64,000 nucleotides of DNA from Neorhizobium huautlense (GCF_002968575.1 NZ_PVBM01000003.1:124001-188000); one strand, 5' to 3'; positions 46,293 to 55,749 are shown, counted from the first letter of the stretch. Notes: generated from the letters alone by a model not told the origin. Program-made: numbers and translations.

Positions 46293-47261
46293 TCATTCCG
46301 CGCTGATATTGCCTTTCTCGATGACGTCCTTCCAGCGCGTCATCTCCTTGCCGAGATAGGTGGCGAACTCTTCATTGGAGTTCGCCACGACCTCGAAGCC
46401 CAGCTTGCTGAACTTGGCGACCACCTCGGGGTCTTTGAGCGAGGCCTGGATCGCCTGATTGAGTTTCGCCTTGACGTCGGCCGGTAGACCCTTGGGCGCG
46501 GCAACACCCTGCCAGGCGTTGACCACGACATTGCCGTAGCCGAGTTCGGTGAGCGTGGGCACGTTCGATAACAGCGGATGGCGCTTCTCGCCGGTCTGTG
46601 CGAGCGCCTTCATCTGCCCCGCCTGCACGAAGTTCATGATGGCGCCGAGGTTCTGGAACGACACGTCCACATGGCCGCCGACGAGATCGGCCTGTGCGGC
46701 GGAACCTCCCTTATAGGGCACATGCACACCTTTGGTGCCGGTCGCCTGCCAGAAGAGGGCTGCGGTCAGGTGGTCGGAGGAGCCGGTGCCGGAATTTGCG
46801 AAGGTGACGCTCTCCGGCTTTTCCTTCATGGCGGAGATCAGTTCCTGCACGCTGTTTGCCGTGAATTTCGGCGTCGCGACAAGCACATTGGGCGTGCTCA
46901 CGGCGACGGTCAGGAGATCGAAGTCCTTCATCGGATCGTAGGAGAGCTTCTTCTGCAGATAGGGATTGGTGGCAAAGGTGCCGAGCGAGGCGACCAGCAA
47001 CGTTTGGCCGTTGGCTTCGGCATCGGCGACCAGGCCGGCCCCGATCGCACCGGTGGCGCCCGGCTTGTTTTCCACGACAATGTTTGCGCCCAATACTTTT
47101 GACATCTGCGGCTCCATGAGCCGCGCAGTCGTGTCGGTCGCGCCGCCTGGCGGGAAGGGTACGACAATAGTGATCGGGCCATCCGGGAAGGCTTTGGCAA
47201 CGCCCGCCGCAAAGGCGATGCCAAGGCCGAGTGAAATGGCGATCAGGTTTTTTGCTTTCAT
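46293..47261 (-). CDS. Tripartite tricarboxylate transporter-type binding protein (TctC/Bug family)
   Basis: A 322-residue periplasmic binding protein. The signal peptide (MKAKNLIAISLGLGIAFAAGVAKA) is followed by the family start FPDGPITIVVPFPPGGATDTTARLMEPQMSKVLG. The blocks VENKPGATGAIGAGLV and GTGSSDHLTAALFWQATG are characteristic. Bug proteins bind carboxylates for TctAB membrane partners, which are not encoded nearby, so this is an orphan. Its position next to glucarate dehydratase suggests that an aldarate could be the ligand. GAGGAGGATG precedes the ATG. Confidence 0.9.
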   Translation of the reverse strand: MKAKNLIAISLGLGIAFAAGVAKAFPDGPITIVVPFPPGGATDTTARLMEPQMSKVLGANIVVENKPGATGAIGAGLVADAEANGQTLLVASLGTFATNPYLQKKLSYDPMKDFDLLTVAVSTPNVLVATPKFTANSVQELISAMKEKPESVTFANSGTGSSDHLTAALFWQATGTKGVHVPYKGGSAAQADLVGGHVDVSFQNLGAIMNFVQAGQMKALAQTGEKRHPLLSNVPTLTELGYGNVVVNAWQGVAAPKGLPADVKAKLNQAIQASLKDPEVVAKFSKLGFEVVANSNEEFATYLGKEMTRWKDVIEKGNISAE

Positions 47262-47333
47262 AGGTTCATCCTCCTCAATGATCCTTGGCGCCGCTTCCAG
47301 GTGATGCCGCCCGGGCGCTTGGACGTTCTGTGG

Positions 47334-48710
47334 CTATCGCACGAGGCACGGCCGCTTGTTGTCGAAGCGCCAGCCCTTGATGAGGTACTGCATGGCGGTC
47401 GCGTCATCGCGCGCGCCGAGCCCGTGTTTCAGGTACAGTTCGTGAGCCTTCTCGACTTGGCTCATATCCAGTTCGACACCGAGACCTGGCCGGTCCGGTA
47501 CGGCGATATGTCCGTCCTCGATCTTCAGCGGCTCGCGGGTCAGCCGCTGGCCGTCCTGCCAGATCCAATGGGTATCGAGCGCGGTGACGCGTCCGGGTGC
47601 TGCCGCGCCCACATGGGTGAACATGGCTAGCGATACATCGAAATGGTTGTTGGAATGCGAGCCCCAGGTCATGCCGAAGGTCTGGCAGATCTGCGCGACG
47701 CGCACCGAGCCCTGCATGGTCCAGAAATGCGGGTCGGCCAGCGGAATGTCGACCGATTGCAGCTGGATGGCATGTGAGAGTTGGCGCCAGTCTGTTGCCA
47801 CCATGTTGGTAGCGGTCGGCAGACCGGTGGCACGGCGGAATTCGGCCATGATCTCGCGGCCGGAATAACCCTGCTCGGCGCCGCAGGGGTCTTCCGCATA
47901 GGCGAGCACGTCGCCGCGCCCCTTGCAGAGGCGAATGGCCTCTTCCAGCGACCACGCGCCATTCGGATCAAGCGTCACGCGCGCTTCGGGGAAGCGGCGG
48001 GCAATTGCCGTTACCGCCTCGATTTCCTCGTCGCCTTGCAAGACGCCGCCTTTCAGCTTGAAGTCGCGAAAACCGTAACGCTCCTTCGTCGCCTCGGCGA
48101 GCCGGACAATCGCCTCCGGGGTCAGCGCCTCCTCGTCGCGCAGTCGCAACCAGGCGTGCGTTTCGTCTTTGCCATCGCGATAGGGCAGGTCAGTCTTGCG
48201 TCGGTCGCCGACATAAAAGAGATAGCCGAGCATCTCGACCCGATCGCGCTGCTGGCCATCGCCGAGAAGGGCTGCCACCGGCACGCCGAGATGCTGGCCG
48301 AGAAGGTCGAGCAGAGCCGACTCCAGCGCCGTCACCACGTGGATAGTGGTGCGCAGATCAAAAGTCTGCAGCCCACGGCCGCCGCTATCACGGTCGCCGA
48401 AAGCCTTCCGCACCTTGTTGAGCAAGCTGTTATAGTTGCCGGTCGTCTGTCCGATCAGGAGCGGGCCCGCTTCCTCGATCGTCCTGCGGATTGCCTCGCC
48501 GCCGGGAACTTCACCGATGCCGGTATGGCCAGAGTCATCTTCGATGATCGCGAGGTTGCGGGTGAAGAAAGGGGCATGCGCGCCGCTCAGGTTGAGCAAC
48601 ATGCTGTCCTGCCCTGCAACCGGGATAGCCCGCACGGAAACGATATGCGGCGTGTGCCGGGCGAGGGGGCTGTCCATGGTGGGTGTCGACGAATTCGGCT
48701 CGATAAGCAT
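47334..48710 (-). CDS. gudD: Glucarate dehydratase (enolase superfamily)
   Basis: A 458-residue enolase-superfamily protein with the GlucD N-terminus [47 protein letters not shown]. Catalytic features include the KxK motif in DFKLKGGV, the metal ligand in VTLDPNGAW, and a His in [10 protein letters not shown]. It dehydrates D-glucarate or L-idarate to 5-keto-4-deoxyglucarate. The ATG at 48710 follows AGAGGATCGG; a later ATG at 48677 would match the E. coli start. It is divergent from a GntR-type regulator that probably controls it. Confidence 0.92.
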   Translation of the reverse strand: MLIEPNSSTPTMDSPLARHTPHIVSVRAIPVAGQDSMLLNLSGAHAPFFTRNLAIIEDDSGHTGIGEVPGGEAIRRTIEEAGPLLIGQTTGNYNSLLNKVRKAFGDRDSGGRGLQTFDLRTTIHVVTALESALLDLLGQHLGVPVAALLGDGQQRDRVEMLGYLFYVGDRRKTDLPYRDGKDETHAWLRLRDEEALTPEAIVRLAEATKERYGFRDFKLKGGVLQGDEEIEAVTAIARRFPEARVTLDPNGAWSLEEAIRLCKGRGDVLAYAEDPCGAEQGYSGREIMAEFRRATGLPTATNMVATDWRQLSHAIQLQSVDIPLADPHFWTMQGSVRVAQICQTFGMTWGSHSNNHFDVSLAMFTHVGAAAPGRVTALDTHWIWQDGQRLTREPLKIEDGHIAVPDRPGLGVELDMSQVEKAHELYLKHGLGARDDATAMQYLIKGWRFDNKRPCLVR

Positions 48711-48820
48711 CCGATCCTCTGTCACTGTCCCGCAATTCTGGTCACGCGGCTTTAGGTTCTTTGGCGGCAATCACTCACCGCATCGTGTTATTAGTTGCGC
48801 AGGCAAACCAATTTGTCAAT

Positions 48821-48840
48821 ATAAGTAAATATTAGTAAAT
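48821..48840. promoter_or_regulatory. Tandem 10-bp AT-rich repeats in the gudD-gntR gap, candidate operator
   Basis: ATAAGTAAAT (48821-48830) is followed directly by ATTAGTAAAT (48831-48840). The 10-bp period puts both on the same DNA face. The repeats lie between two divergent promoters and are a possible FadR-type binding site. Confidence 0.4.
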
Positions 48841-48888
48841 TTGCCCTCCCTATTGGAATGGCGGAATGCCGACGGTAGTATGGGGGTG

Positions 48889-49611
48889 ATGAATGAGATC
48901 ACTCAACAAACACGTCCCCTGCAAGACCTGTCCTCTCATGTGCTCGCCCGGCTCGAAGCGATGCTTGATGCGCCGGCCTGGCACGGCGGCGGACGCCTGC
49001 CGCCGGAGGCGGAGCTTGCCCGTCAGTTCGGCGTTTCGCGTCCTGTCCTGCGAAAGGCCCTGGTGAAGATGCGGGAAGCCGGCCGGATCGTCTCGCGGCG
49101 CGGGTCGGCCAACTTCGTACAGCCTCGCGCGGATGTCGTGCCGGCAACCACCGACATTCAGAGCCTGTCGATCCAGACAGTGTTCGACATGAAGCGCTGC
49201 ATGCGGTTTCGCCAGGTGGTGGAATGCGCGGCGGCGGAAGATGCAGCACGGCTTTGCGATCCAGAAGCGATCCGCGGCATCGAGGAAGCGCATCGGCGAA
49301 TGCTGACCCTGCCGCGCGGCGAGGGTGTGCTTGAGGCCGACTTCGCCTTTCACATGGCCGTGGCACAGGCGGCTCGCAACCCTTATTTCACCTTCGCGCT
49401 CGGCACGATGCGCAACCAGATCAAGCTTACGATGGAGTTTACTCGCAAGCTGCAGGAGCGGCCGGCCGATCAGGTAGCGCCGCGTGTCGTGGAGGAACAC
49501 AGCCGTGTTCTCGAAGCCATCAAGGCCGGCGATCCCGCGCTTGCACGCGATGTCATGAACTTTCACATGAGGCAGAGCGTCATTCGGCTTTTAGGTGAAG
49601 AAAGCGGCTGA
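48889..49611 (+). CDS. FadR-subfamily GntR regulator, probably of glucarate metabolism
   Basis: A 240-residue regulator. The winged HTH is at about residues 25-75 (GRLPPEAELARQFGVSRPVLRKALVKMREAGRIVSRRGSANFV). The FCD effector domain follows, with metal-type His residues in EADFAFHMAVAQ, VEEHSRVLEAI and MNFHMRQSV. Several in-frame starts exist from 48841; the ATG at 48889 has GGGGG just upstream. Divergent to gudD, it probably represses it until an aldarate or intermediate binds. Confidence 0.88.
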   Translation: MNEITQQTRPLQDLSSHVLARLEAMLDAPAWHGGGRLPPEAELARQFGVSRPVLRKALVKMREAGRIVSRRGSANFVQPRADVVPATTDIQSLSIQTVFDMKRCMRFRQVVECAAAEDAARLCDPEAIRGIEEAHRRMLTLPRGEGVLEADFAFHMAVAQAARNPYFTFALGTMRNQIKLTMEFTRKLQERPADQVAPRVVEEHSRVLEAIKAGDPALARDVMNFHMRQSVIRLLGEESG

Positions 49612-49710
49612 AAAGACGGCCGGATCTCACACTTTCGCGGGGCGCCAGCCAGCCACAGGGATTGTCAGTGAAGACGGGTTCTTGGATTAACCAGCGCCGG
49701 CGCGGCATTC

Positions 49711-50430
49711 TCAGACGAAATAGTGAGGGAATTCCTTTCGGAGGTCTTCGACCTTTGCGACCGTGCGGCTCAGATGCTCGCGGATGGCATTGACGGCACC
49801 CTGTTCGTCGCGTGCGGCAATGGCCTCGATGATGGCGCGATGGCCTTCGAGAATGCTGACGATCTTGCCCTTTTCGGGCAGATGAAGACGACGAATGCGT
49901 TCCAGATGACCGGAGCGTTCGCGAACCAGCTGGTGCAGGCCGCTGCGCTTTGCGCCGGCAAACAATGTCTGATGGAAGACCTCGTCGAGCTCCTGGAAGA
50001 TCGCGACCTGCTCGGCATCGTCGGCGATCGCCGACTGCATCTTGATAATCGAACGGGCGCGCGTGACGACGCTCGGATCCAGATCGGGGTCATTGGCCAA
50101 GCGGCGGCAGACTTCGGTTTCCAGTGCAACGCGAAGGAAATGCGCCTCGTGAATCTGCAGGACATCGATCCGGGTCACTACGGTGCGGGATTGCGGATAG
50201 ATGCGAACCAATCCCTCCTGTTTGAGAAGCTGCAATGCCTCGCGAATCGGGGTCTGGCTGACTTCATAGGTCTCGGAAAGTTCGGTGCGCGACAACGTGG
50301 TGTCCGGCGGAAGCTGGATGGTGACGATCCGTTTGCGCAGGTCGTCATAAACCCGTTGGACCGTACCGCCGAGGCCGACTGGAAAACCGGGTGCCGACAA
50401 GCCGAGCGTCGTGGCAAGCTGGGGATTCAT
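49711..50430 (-). CDS. GntR-family (FCD domain) regulator divergent from the dehydratase gene
   Basis: A 239-residue regulator. The winged HTH reads TTLSRTELSETYEVSQTPIREALQLLKQEGLVRIYPQSRTVV. The FCD domain has His ligands in EVFHQTLF, LEGHRAIIEAIAA and REHLSRT. The ATG at 50430 is preceded by AAAAGGATTGG and is preferred to upstream in-frame starts at 50457 and 50481, which lack ribosome sites. It probably controls the IlvD/Edd-type gene at 50575. Confidence 0.88.
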   Translation of the reverse strand: MNPQLATTLGLSAPGFPVGLGGTVQRVYDDLRKRIVTIQLPPDTTLSRTELSETYEVSQTPIREALQLLKQEGLVRIYPQSRTVVTRIDVLQIHEAHFLRVALETEVCRRLANDPDLDPSVVTRARSIIKMQSAIADDAEQVAIFQELDEVFHQTLFAGAKRSGLHQLVRERSGHLERIRRLHLPEKGKIVSILEGHRAIIEAIAARDEQGAVNAIREHLSRTVAKVEDLRKEFPHYFV

Positions 50431-50494
50431 ACGAACCAATCCTTTTCGCTCATCCATAGCCGCAGCACGGCCAATGCACAATGAAGAGCCGCCG

Positions 50495-50511
50495 TTGATA
50501 TATATATCGAA
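50495..50511. promoter_or_regulatory. Palindrome in the divergent gntR-dehydratase promoter, candidate operator
   Basis: TTGATATATATATCGAA contains the perfect palindrome GATATATATATC (50497-50508). It lies 65 bp upstream of the regulator gene and 64 bp upstream of the dehydratase gene, in a good position to control both. Confidence 0.45.
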
Positions 50512-50574
50512 CTAAAATATCAGTTTGACGGAAGCACAGACGGAAGTGGCCGCTGTGTGCGTGGAGGGGATGCA

Positions 50575-52311
50575 GTGACGGTGAGGAAAACTTACGAGCA
50601 ACTGCGCTCGGCGCGATGGATGATGCCTGACGATCAGCGTTCTTTCGGCCATCGATCACGAACCATGCAGATGGGCTATGCGCCGGAGGATTGGCAGGGC
50701 AAGCCGATCATCGCCATTATCAACACCTGGTCCGACGCCCAGCCATGCCACATGCATTTCCGTGAGCGTGTCGAGTGGGTGAAGCGGGGCGTCCTGCAGT
50801 CGGGCGGTTTTCCCATGGAGTTGCCGGCTCTTTCCCTTTCCGAAAACTTCGTCAAGCCGACCACCATGCTCTACCGCAATATGCTGGCGATGGAGACTGA
50901 AGAGCTGCTGCGTAGCCACCCGATTGATGGCGCTGTGCTGATGGGTGGTTGCGACAAGACCACGCCGGGTCTCGTCATGGGCGCGGTCAGCATGGGGATT
51001 CCCTTTATCTATCTCCCCGCGGGTCCCATGCTCCGCGGCAACTACGCCGGCAAGACGCTCGGCTCCGGCACCGATGGCTTCAAATATTGGGACGAGCGGC
51101 GCGCCGGCACCATCACTCAGGAAGAATGGCAGGGCATCGAAGGCGGGATCGCCCGCAGTTACGGCCATTGCATGACGATGGGGACGGCCTCGACGATGAC
51201 GGCTATCGCCGAGGCGATGGGGCTGACTTTGCCCGGCGCATCCTCCATTCCGGCCGCCGATGCCAACCATCAGCGGATGTCGGCGGCCTGTGGTCGCCGC
51301 ATCGTCGACATGGTCTGGGAAGATCTGACGCCGGACCAGATCATCACTCCGGCGGCCGTCGACAACGCGGTCACCGTTGCCATGGCTACCGGTTGCTCCA
51401 CCAACGCGATCATTCACTTGATCGCCATGGCCCGCCGGGCGGGCGTTCCGCTGGAACTGGATGATCTCGATCGCATCGGGCGCACGACGCCGGTCATTGC
51501 CAATATCCGGCCTTCCGGTTCGGCCTATCTGATGGAGGACTTCTTTTATGCAGGTGGCTTGCGTGCCCTGATGAAGCAGCTCGGGGACAAGCTGGACCCG
51601 ACGGCAATTACCGTTTCCGGAAAGCCGCTGGTGGAAGGCCTCGATCAGGTGAAGATCTATAATGACGACGTCATCCGTCCAATATCGAACCCGGTCTATC
51701 ATGAGGGTTCGCTTGCAGTGCTCAAGGGGAATCTCTGTCCCGACGGCGCGGTCATCAAACCGGCTGCCTGTGATCCGAAATTCCATCGGCATCGGGGTCC
51801 GGCATTGGTCGCCGACAGCTATCCGGAAATCAAGAAGATCATCGAGGATCCGGACTATCCGCTGACGCCGGATACTGTTCTGGTGCTGCGCAATGCCGGT
51901 CCGCAGGGCGGGCCGGGCATGCCGGAATGGGGCATGATCCCGATGCCCAAGGCTCTTCTGAAGCTTGGTCTGCGCGACATGGTTCGCATCTCGGACGCCC
52001 GCATGTCGGGCACCAGCTTCGGCGCCTGCGTGCTGCATGTCGCGCCGGAAGCTTATGTCGGAGGGCCATTGGCGCTGTTGAAGACGGGCGATCTGGTTGA
52101 GCTCGACATTTCCGCCCGCAGCCTCAACATGCTGGTTTCGGAGGAGGAGATAGCCGCCCGCCGCTCAGCCTGGACTGTACCTGTCCGACATTACGAACGC
52201 GGTTATGGCTTCATGTTCTCAAGCCATATCGAACAGGCAGACAAAGGTTGCGACTTCGATTTCCTGAAGACCGAATTTGGCGGCAAGACGCCGGAACCGG
52301 TTATCAACTGA
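50575..52311 (+). CDS. IlvD/Edd-family sugar-acid dehydratase, L-arabinonate dehydratase-like
   Basis: A 578-residue iron-sulfur dehydratase. Cluster cysteines are visible in SDAQPCHMH, MGGCDKTTPG and ATGCSTNAIIH. The C-terminal region MVRISDARMSGTSFG is conserved. The length and N-terminus (RSARWMMPDD) are closer to pentonate/hexonate dehydratases than to the 6-phosphogluconate or dihydroxyacid enzymes. It removes water from an aldonate to give a 2-keto-3-deoxy acid. The GTG at 50575 follows GGAGGGGATGCA; an upstream GTG at 50557 is possible. The exact substrate is inferred. Confidence 0.87.
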   Translation: MTVRKTYEQLRSARWMMPDDQRSFGHRSRTMQMGYAPEDWQGKPIIAIINTWSDAQPCHMHFRERVEWVKRGVLQSGGFPMELPALSLSENFVKPTTMLYRNMLAMETEELLRSHPIDGAVLMGGCDKTTPGLVMGAVSMGIPFIYLPAGPMLRGNYAGKTLGSGTDGFKYWDERRAGTITQEEWQGIEGGIARSYGHCMTMGTASTMTAIAEAMGLTLPGASSIPAADANHQRMSAACGRRIVDMVWEDLTPDQIITPAAVDNAVTVAMATGCSTNAIIHLIAMARRAGVPLELDDLDRIGRTTPVIANIRPSGSAYLMEDFFYAGGLRALMKQLGDKLDPTAITVSGKPLVEGLDQVKIYNDDVIRPISNPVYHEGSLAVLKGNLCPDGAVIKPAACDPKFHRHRGPALVADSYPEIKKIIEDPDYPLTPDTVLVLRNAGPQGGPGMPEWGMIPMPKALLKLGLRDMVRISDARMSGTSFGACVLHVAPEAYVGGPLALLKTGDLVELDISARSLNMLVSEEEIAARRSAWTVPVRHYERGYGFMFSSHIEQADKGCDFDFLKTEFGGKTPEPVIN

Positions 52312-52350
52312 GGGGAGCATTACCCCGTTGCTGCGCATCGCTCGCAACGG
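52312..52350. terminator. Inverted repeats between convergent genes, candidate terminator
   Basis: CCGTTGC (52325-52331) and GCAACGG (52344-52350) form a 7-bp stem. A smaller GGGG...CCCC pair overlaps the left side. No T run follows. Confidence 0.45.
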
Positions 52351-52842
52351 TCATCGATGGATGGGATCGATCCAGGGCACGTCTTCCGGCTTCTCGACCG
52401 GCTCAATATCGAGGTTGACGACGATCGGCTCCTGGCCGGAGCGGACGAGAACGCATTCCAGGGTTTCGTCGCGGCTGGCATTGATCTCCTGATGCGGCAC
52501 ATAGGGCGGTACATAAATGAAGTCGCCGGGACCGGCTTCGGCAGTATATTCGAGATGCTCGCCCCAGCGCATGCGGGCTTTGCCCTTGACCACGTAGATG
52601 ATGCTTTCCAGATCGCCATGGTGATGGGCGCCTGTCTTGGCATTGGCGTGGATCGTCACCGTGCCGGCCCAGATCTTCTCCGCTCCGGCGCGCGCCTTGC
52701 TGATGGCGGTGGCGCGGTTCATGCCGGGCGTCTGGGCCGTATTTGGATCGAGCGAATTGCCGGGAATGACCTTGACGCCATTCTCGCGCCAGTGGTCATC
52801 CGCATGATGATGGTCGTCGTGGTCGTGATGGTTGTGGGTCAC
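52351..52842 (-). CDS. Cupin-domain protein with a histidine-rich N-terminus
   Basis: A 163-residue single-domain cupin. Motif 1 is AHHHGDLESIIYVVKGKARMRWG and motif 2 is GPGDFIYVPPYVPHQEIN, giving a two-His, one-Glu metal site. The N-terminus is a striking His/Asp tract (HNHHDHDDHHHADDH). The start is uncertain: the GTG at 52842 gives this protein, and the ATG at 52902 would add 20 residues, but neither has a strong ribosome site. The role is unknown. Converging with the dehydratase gene, it may bind metal or a sugar acid. Confidence 0.8.
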   Translation of the reverse strand: MTHNHHDHDDHHHADDHWRENGVKVIPGNSLDPNTAQTPGMNRATAISKARAGAEKIWAGTVTIHANAKTGAHHHGDLESIIYVVKGKARMRWGEHLEYTAEAGPGDFIYVPPYVPHQEINASRDETLECVLVRSGQEPIVVNLDIEPVEKPEDVPWIDPIHR

Positions 52843-53041
52843 TCTGGTCTCGATTCTAGTCTGCTTGGTCGGGTTTTCTCGAATCAGGCACTGCGCGTGC
52901 ATAAAGTCTGCGAGCCGCGCTGATGACGTAGGCGGATTCGGTTGGATCAGCCAGTGCTGCTGACATGGGTAAAGCTAATGCCCCGCGGATAAACGACAAT
53001 GATCACCTGCAGTCCGCATTCGTGGAACTGCACTTTCGAAA

Positions 53042-53248
53042 TCATTCGCCTATCAGGCCGTCGAAAACTTCAAGCATCGCATCGCTGATGGCCTTACCGA
53101 GTGCGGCCGCAGTCTCCGCCAATACTTCTTCGTTCATGTCACGGGCGGACATCGCAAAGGCGGCACCTTCGGCTGTCACAATTTCCTGTGCGCGCTGGAT
53201 CGCCCAGAGGGCAAAATCACTGCGACTGCTAATCTCCACGGTTTCCAT
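53042..53248 (-). CDS. Small conserved-looking hypothetical protein
   Basis: A 68-residue acidic, mostly helical protein (METVEISSRSDFALWAIQRAQ...). No domain is recognised. AGGAGAGAG directly precedes the ATG, which makes it a credible gene despite its size. It sits at the border between the metabolic genes and the mosaic of mobile fragments. Confidence 0.6.
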   Translation of the reverse strand: METVEISSRSDFALWAIQRAQEIVTAEGAAFAMSARDMNEEVLAETAAALGKAISDAMLEVFDGLIGE

Positions 53249-53365
53249 TCTCTCTCCTGGTTTGCTCCAGCGACGTCTTATAGGGCTTTGAAGGAAAATG
53301 CAGCCTCGGAGACGTTCTGAGAATGCGTCCCGGATAAGACACCGGCGGAGCAGTTCGGACGGTCG

Positions 53366-53660
53366 TCACGTGCTACAGCCCCGAGTATTTACCGAGGCCG
53401 ACAAATAGGATTGGGGGGTGTCCGACCTTTGCTTGTAGCCGGGTTTTCCACTGCGGTCGATCCAAACGAGGATGGCGCCAAGCTCGCCTTGCAGGGTGAT
53501 GGTGTAGCTGCCGCGCTTCTTTCCGGGAGTCACGACGCTGCGATCGATGACCCCGCGGATGGCGTCGGCTGCATCGACTGCCTGGTCGGGATGATACAGC
53601 GTCTCGGTCAAACGCTCGATCCTGCGCCGGTAGGTTTCCGCGATGCCCGGATGCCGACCA
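53366..53660 (-). pseudogene. C-terminal fragment of a serine recombinase (large resolvase type)
   Basis: The minus-strand frame reads HPGIAETYRRRIERLTETLYHP, then AADAIRGVIDRSVVTPG and TITLQGELGAILVWI. This matches the C-terminal tail of large serine recombinases in proteobacterial plasmids and prophages. The catalytic N-terminal domain is missing. Similarity ends near 53655, about where the opposite-strand DnaB fragment begins. Probably the scar of an element that integrated or was deleted here. Confidence 0.7.
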
Positions 53661-53702
53661 TGCCGGCCTCTTGATGACAAGCGCACGTCCGTCCGTGACA
53701 TG

Positions 53703-55116
53703 CACCAGCGCGTCGGCCTGCTCGCCGGACGGCATAAGGCCACGCTGTCGGTCGTTCCTCCGACCTTCGAGACCGATCACTTCTTCGAGCGGCTACACCG
53801 GCACATTTACGACGCAATCCTCCGGGGGCGCGCAGTTGGGAAGAGCATGAACCCCGCTCACCGTCCGGTCATTCATGGTTCCAGAAATAGCCGCCGAGAA
53901 AGTGGGGGACATGACCGTTTCCCGATATTTGGCGAGGTTGGTTTCCGACGCGGTCAGCATCCAGGGCGTTCCCGACTTCGCAGACGCGATCACCGGATAT
54001 TTCCACCGTCGTGAGGCAATGAGCATTGGGGATGATGCCCATCTTGCCGGCGTCAAGGCGGAAGACGAGCTCGAATTCATTGACCGTATCAAGGAATGCC
54101 GCGACAAGCTAACGGCAATCGTCTCCGCTATTGAGAGCCGCAACGATCCCCAAGACAGCTTTGCCGATATGGTCGACGATACGCTCGATCGTACCAACGA
54201 TGCCGTTCGCGGCGCGACCCCGGTCGGAATTGATCCGGGCATTCCGGAGATCACCACGCTCACCGGCCCTTGGCAGAAAAAGCAACTCCTCATCATCGGT
54301 GGCGGTGTGAAGCAGGGCAAAAGCGCGCTCGCGATGCAGTGCATGTTCAATATCGCCGAAAAGGCTCCTGTAGGGCTCAACAGCGGCGAAATGAGCCGAA
54401 TGCAGATCATCATGCGCGAGAAGGCGCGCCGCACTGGAATAAGCTCCACCCGCCAGCAGCGCGGATCCGTAAGCGATAACGAGGTTGAGGAACTATTCCG
54501 CGCCGGCGAGGCCATGAAGCGCCTCAAATACATCGACATTGATTGCCGGCGCCTGACGCTCGACCAGATCGATCAGAAGATTGCGCGTCTCATCGGGGAG
54601 CATGGCATTGAAGCCTTCTTCCTCGACCACATCGGCAAGATCCAGTGGACCGGCAAGATGGAATACGAGGATGAGTTCAAGCAGGGCCAGCGCGCCACCT
54701 CTATCCTCAAGGATTTTGCGCAAAAGCACGATATCCCAATCATCGCGCTCATCCACCTGAAGAAGTCGACGTTCCTGGACTACCAGGGGCGCAGCTTCAA
54801 AGAACGTCTCAGCGCAGCCATGAACCGCCGGCCGACCTACCGCGACATCGTTGGCAACATGGACAAGGACGCCGACCAGGTTCTGATCGTCTTCCAGGCC
54901 CGCGCCATCGTCGCCGGCATGGAACCGGCCGAAAAATCCGACGACTACCCGGTCTGGGAAGACGCCATGAACCGCGTCGCCGGCAAGGCCGACATTATCC
55001 TTTCCCTGTCACGCGAGAGCGAGTTCCCGCGCCGCAAGGAGATCGAGTGGGATGGCAAGTCCACCAGCTACGGCCCGGCCTTCCGGCAGGCGATGGACGA
55101 AAGGACGCTGTTATGA
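53703..55116 (+). pseudogene. Phage-type DnaB replicative helicase, N-terminally truncated and frameshifted
   Basis: The first segment reads LSVVPPTFETDHFFERLHRHIYDAI, a DnaB N-terminal domain lacking its first residues. At about 53857 a one-base shift moves to the frame TVRSFMVPEIAAEKVGDMTVSRYLARL. The rest then runs intact to 55116. This includes Walker A GGGVKQGKSALA, the SGEMS motif, Walker B AFFLDHIGKI and the terminal helicase block. The frame from 53875 alone encodes 413 residues with a full RecA-like domain, so a helicase-domain product could still be made. The usual Walker A GRPSMGKT is replaced by GVKQGKS, typical of phage or prophage copies. No other phage genes are nearby. Confidence 0.75.
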
Positions 55117-55159
55117 CCTTCGTCTCCCAGAAGTCGAAGCGCCAGCAGGAGGAGATGTT

Positions 55160-55426
55160 TTAATGTTCGCTCCGAGCCCTCAGTTCACTCTCATAGGCAG
55201 CAAGGAAAAAGTGCCTCGCGACATCCGGCTCGGTTTCTCGACGAAGCGCCGCGAAACAGACGGCAACCGCACGGGAATAAGCCGTGCCGGAATGCTCTTT
55301 GAAGTCGGTTTTCATGAACCGGATAGCCTCCGCCGGCCCCTTGATACGCTTTACTGCCCGCTTCTGCACAAGGCAGACCGGCGCTCCCCAGCGAGCACCG
55401 AACGATACCGGAATCACATCCGACAT
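55160..55426 (-). CDS. DUF982 protein
   Basis: An 88-residue protein with the DUF982 pattern FGARWGAPVCLV, IKGPAEAIRFMKTDF, GTAYSRAVAVCFAAL and VARHFFLAAYES. Such proteins are abundant in rhizobia, often in many copies. Their function is unknown. AGGGAGAATGGGCT precedes the ATG. It looks intact although surrounded by fragments. Confidence 0.8.
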   Translation of the reverse strand: MSDVIPVSFGARWGAPVCLVQKRAVKRIKGPAEAIRFMKTDFKEHSGTAYSRAVAVCFAALRRETEPDVARHFFLAAYESELRARSEH

Positions 55427-55584
55427 AGCCCATTCTCCCTAGACCATCCGCGCAAGATCTATGGACAGATTGGCCTATCAGCCCGCCGAAGCCAATTAGC
55501 TCGGGCTAACCAAATAGATGTAGCCAGGTACGTCGGACGATCTAGACCGCGGTTGAAGTGCCAGCAGTGGGGGCTTGGCCTTTG

Positions 55585-55735
55585 ATGCAGCAGTTAGCCC
55601 TTCCCCGTTCCCACGGCACCAAAGCTCCGATCCGGTTTGTCGTCTTTGTCAGCTACGGAAATGACAGCATCGCTTTGCTGCAATGGGCTCAAGAAAACAA
55701 TCTTCAGGGCGTTGCTGCGGTATTTACGGAGATCC
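55585..55735 (+). pseudogene. N-terminal fragment of a PP-loop (PAPS reductase-like) protein
   Basis: The frame from the ATG at 55585 reads IRFVVFVSYGNDSIALLQWAQENNLQGVAAVFTE. SYGNDSIALL fits the SGGxDS-type PP-loop motif of adenylating enzymes. After AVFTE the similarity stops where the opposite-strand HNH gene ends, so only about 50 residues remain. Related full-length proteins often occur in mobile or defence-related loci. The assignment rests on the motif and its context. Confidence 0.55.
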
Positions 55736-55749
55736 TGCCCCCTCAGATC

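Noticed and set aside
55495..55510. parS-like palindrome ATTAGCTCGGGCTAAC
   Set aside because: It differs from the two true sites at four of 16 positions, including the first G and the central GC of the consensus.
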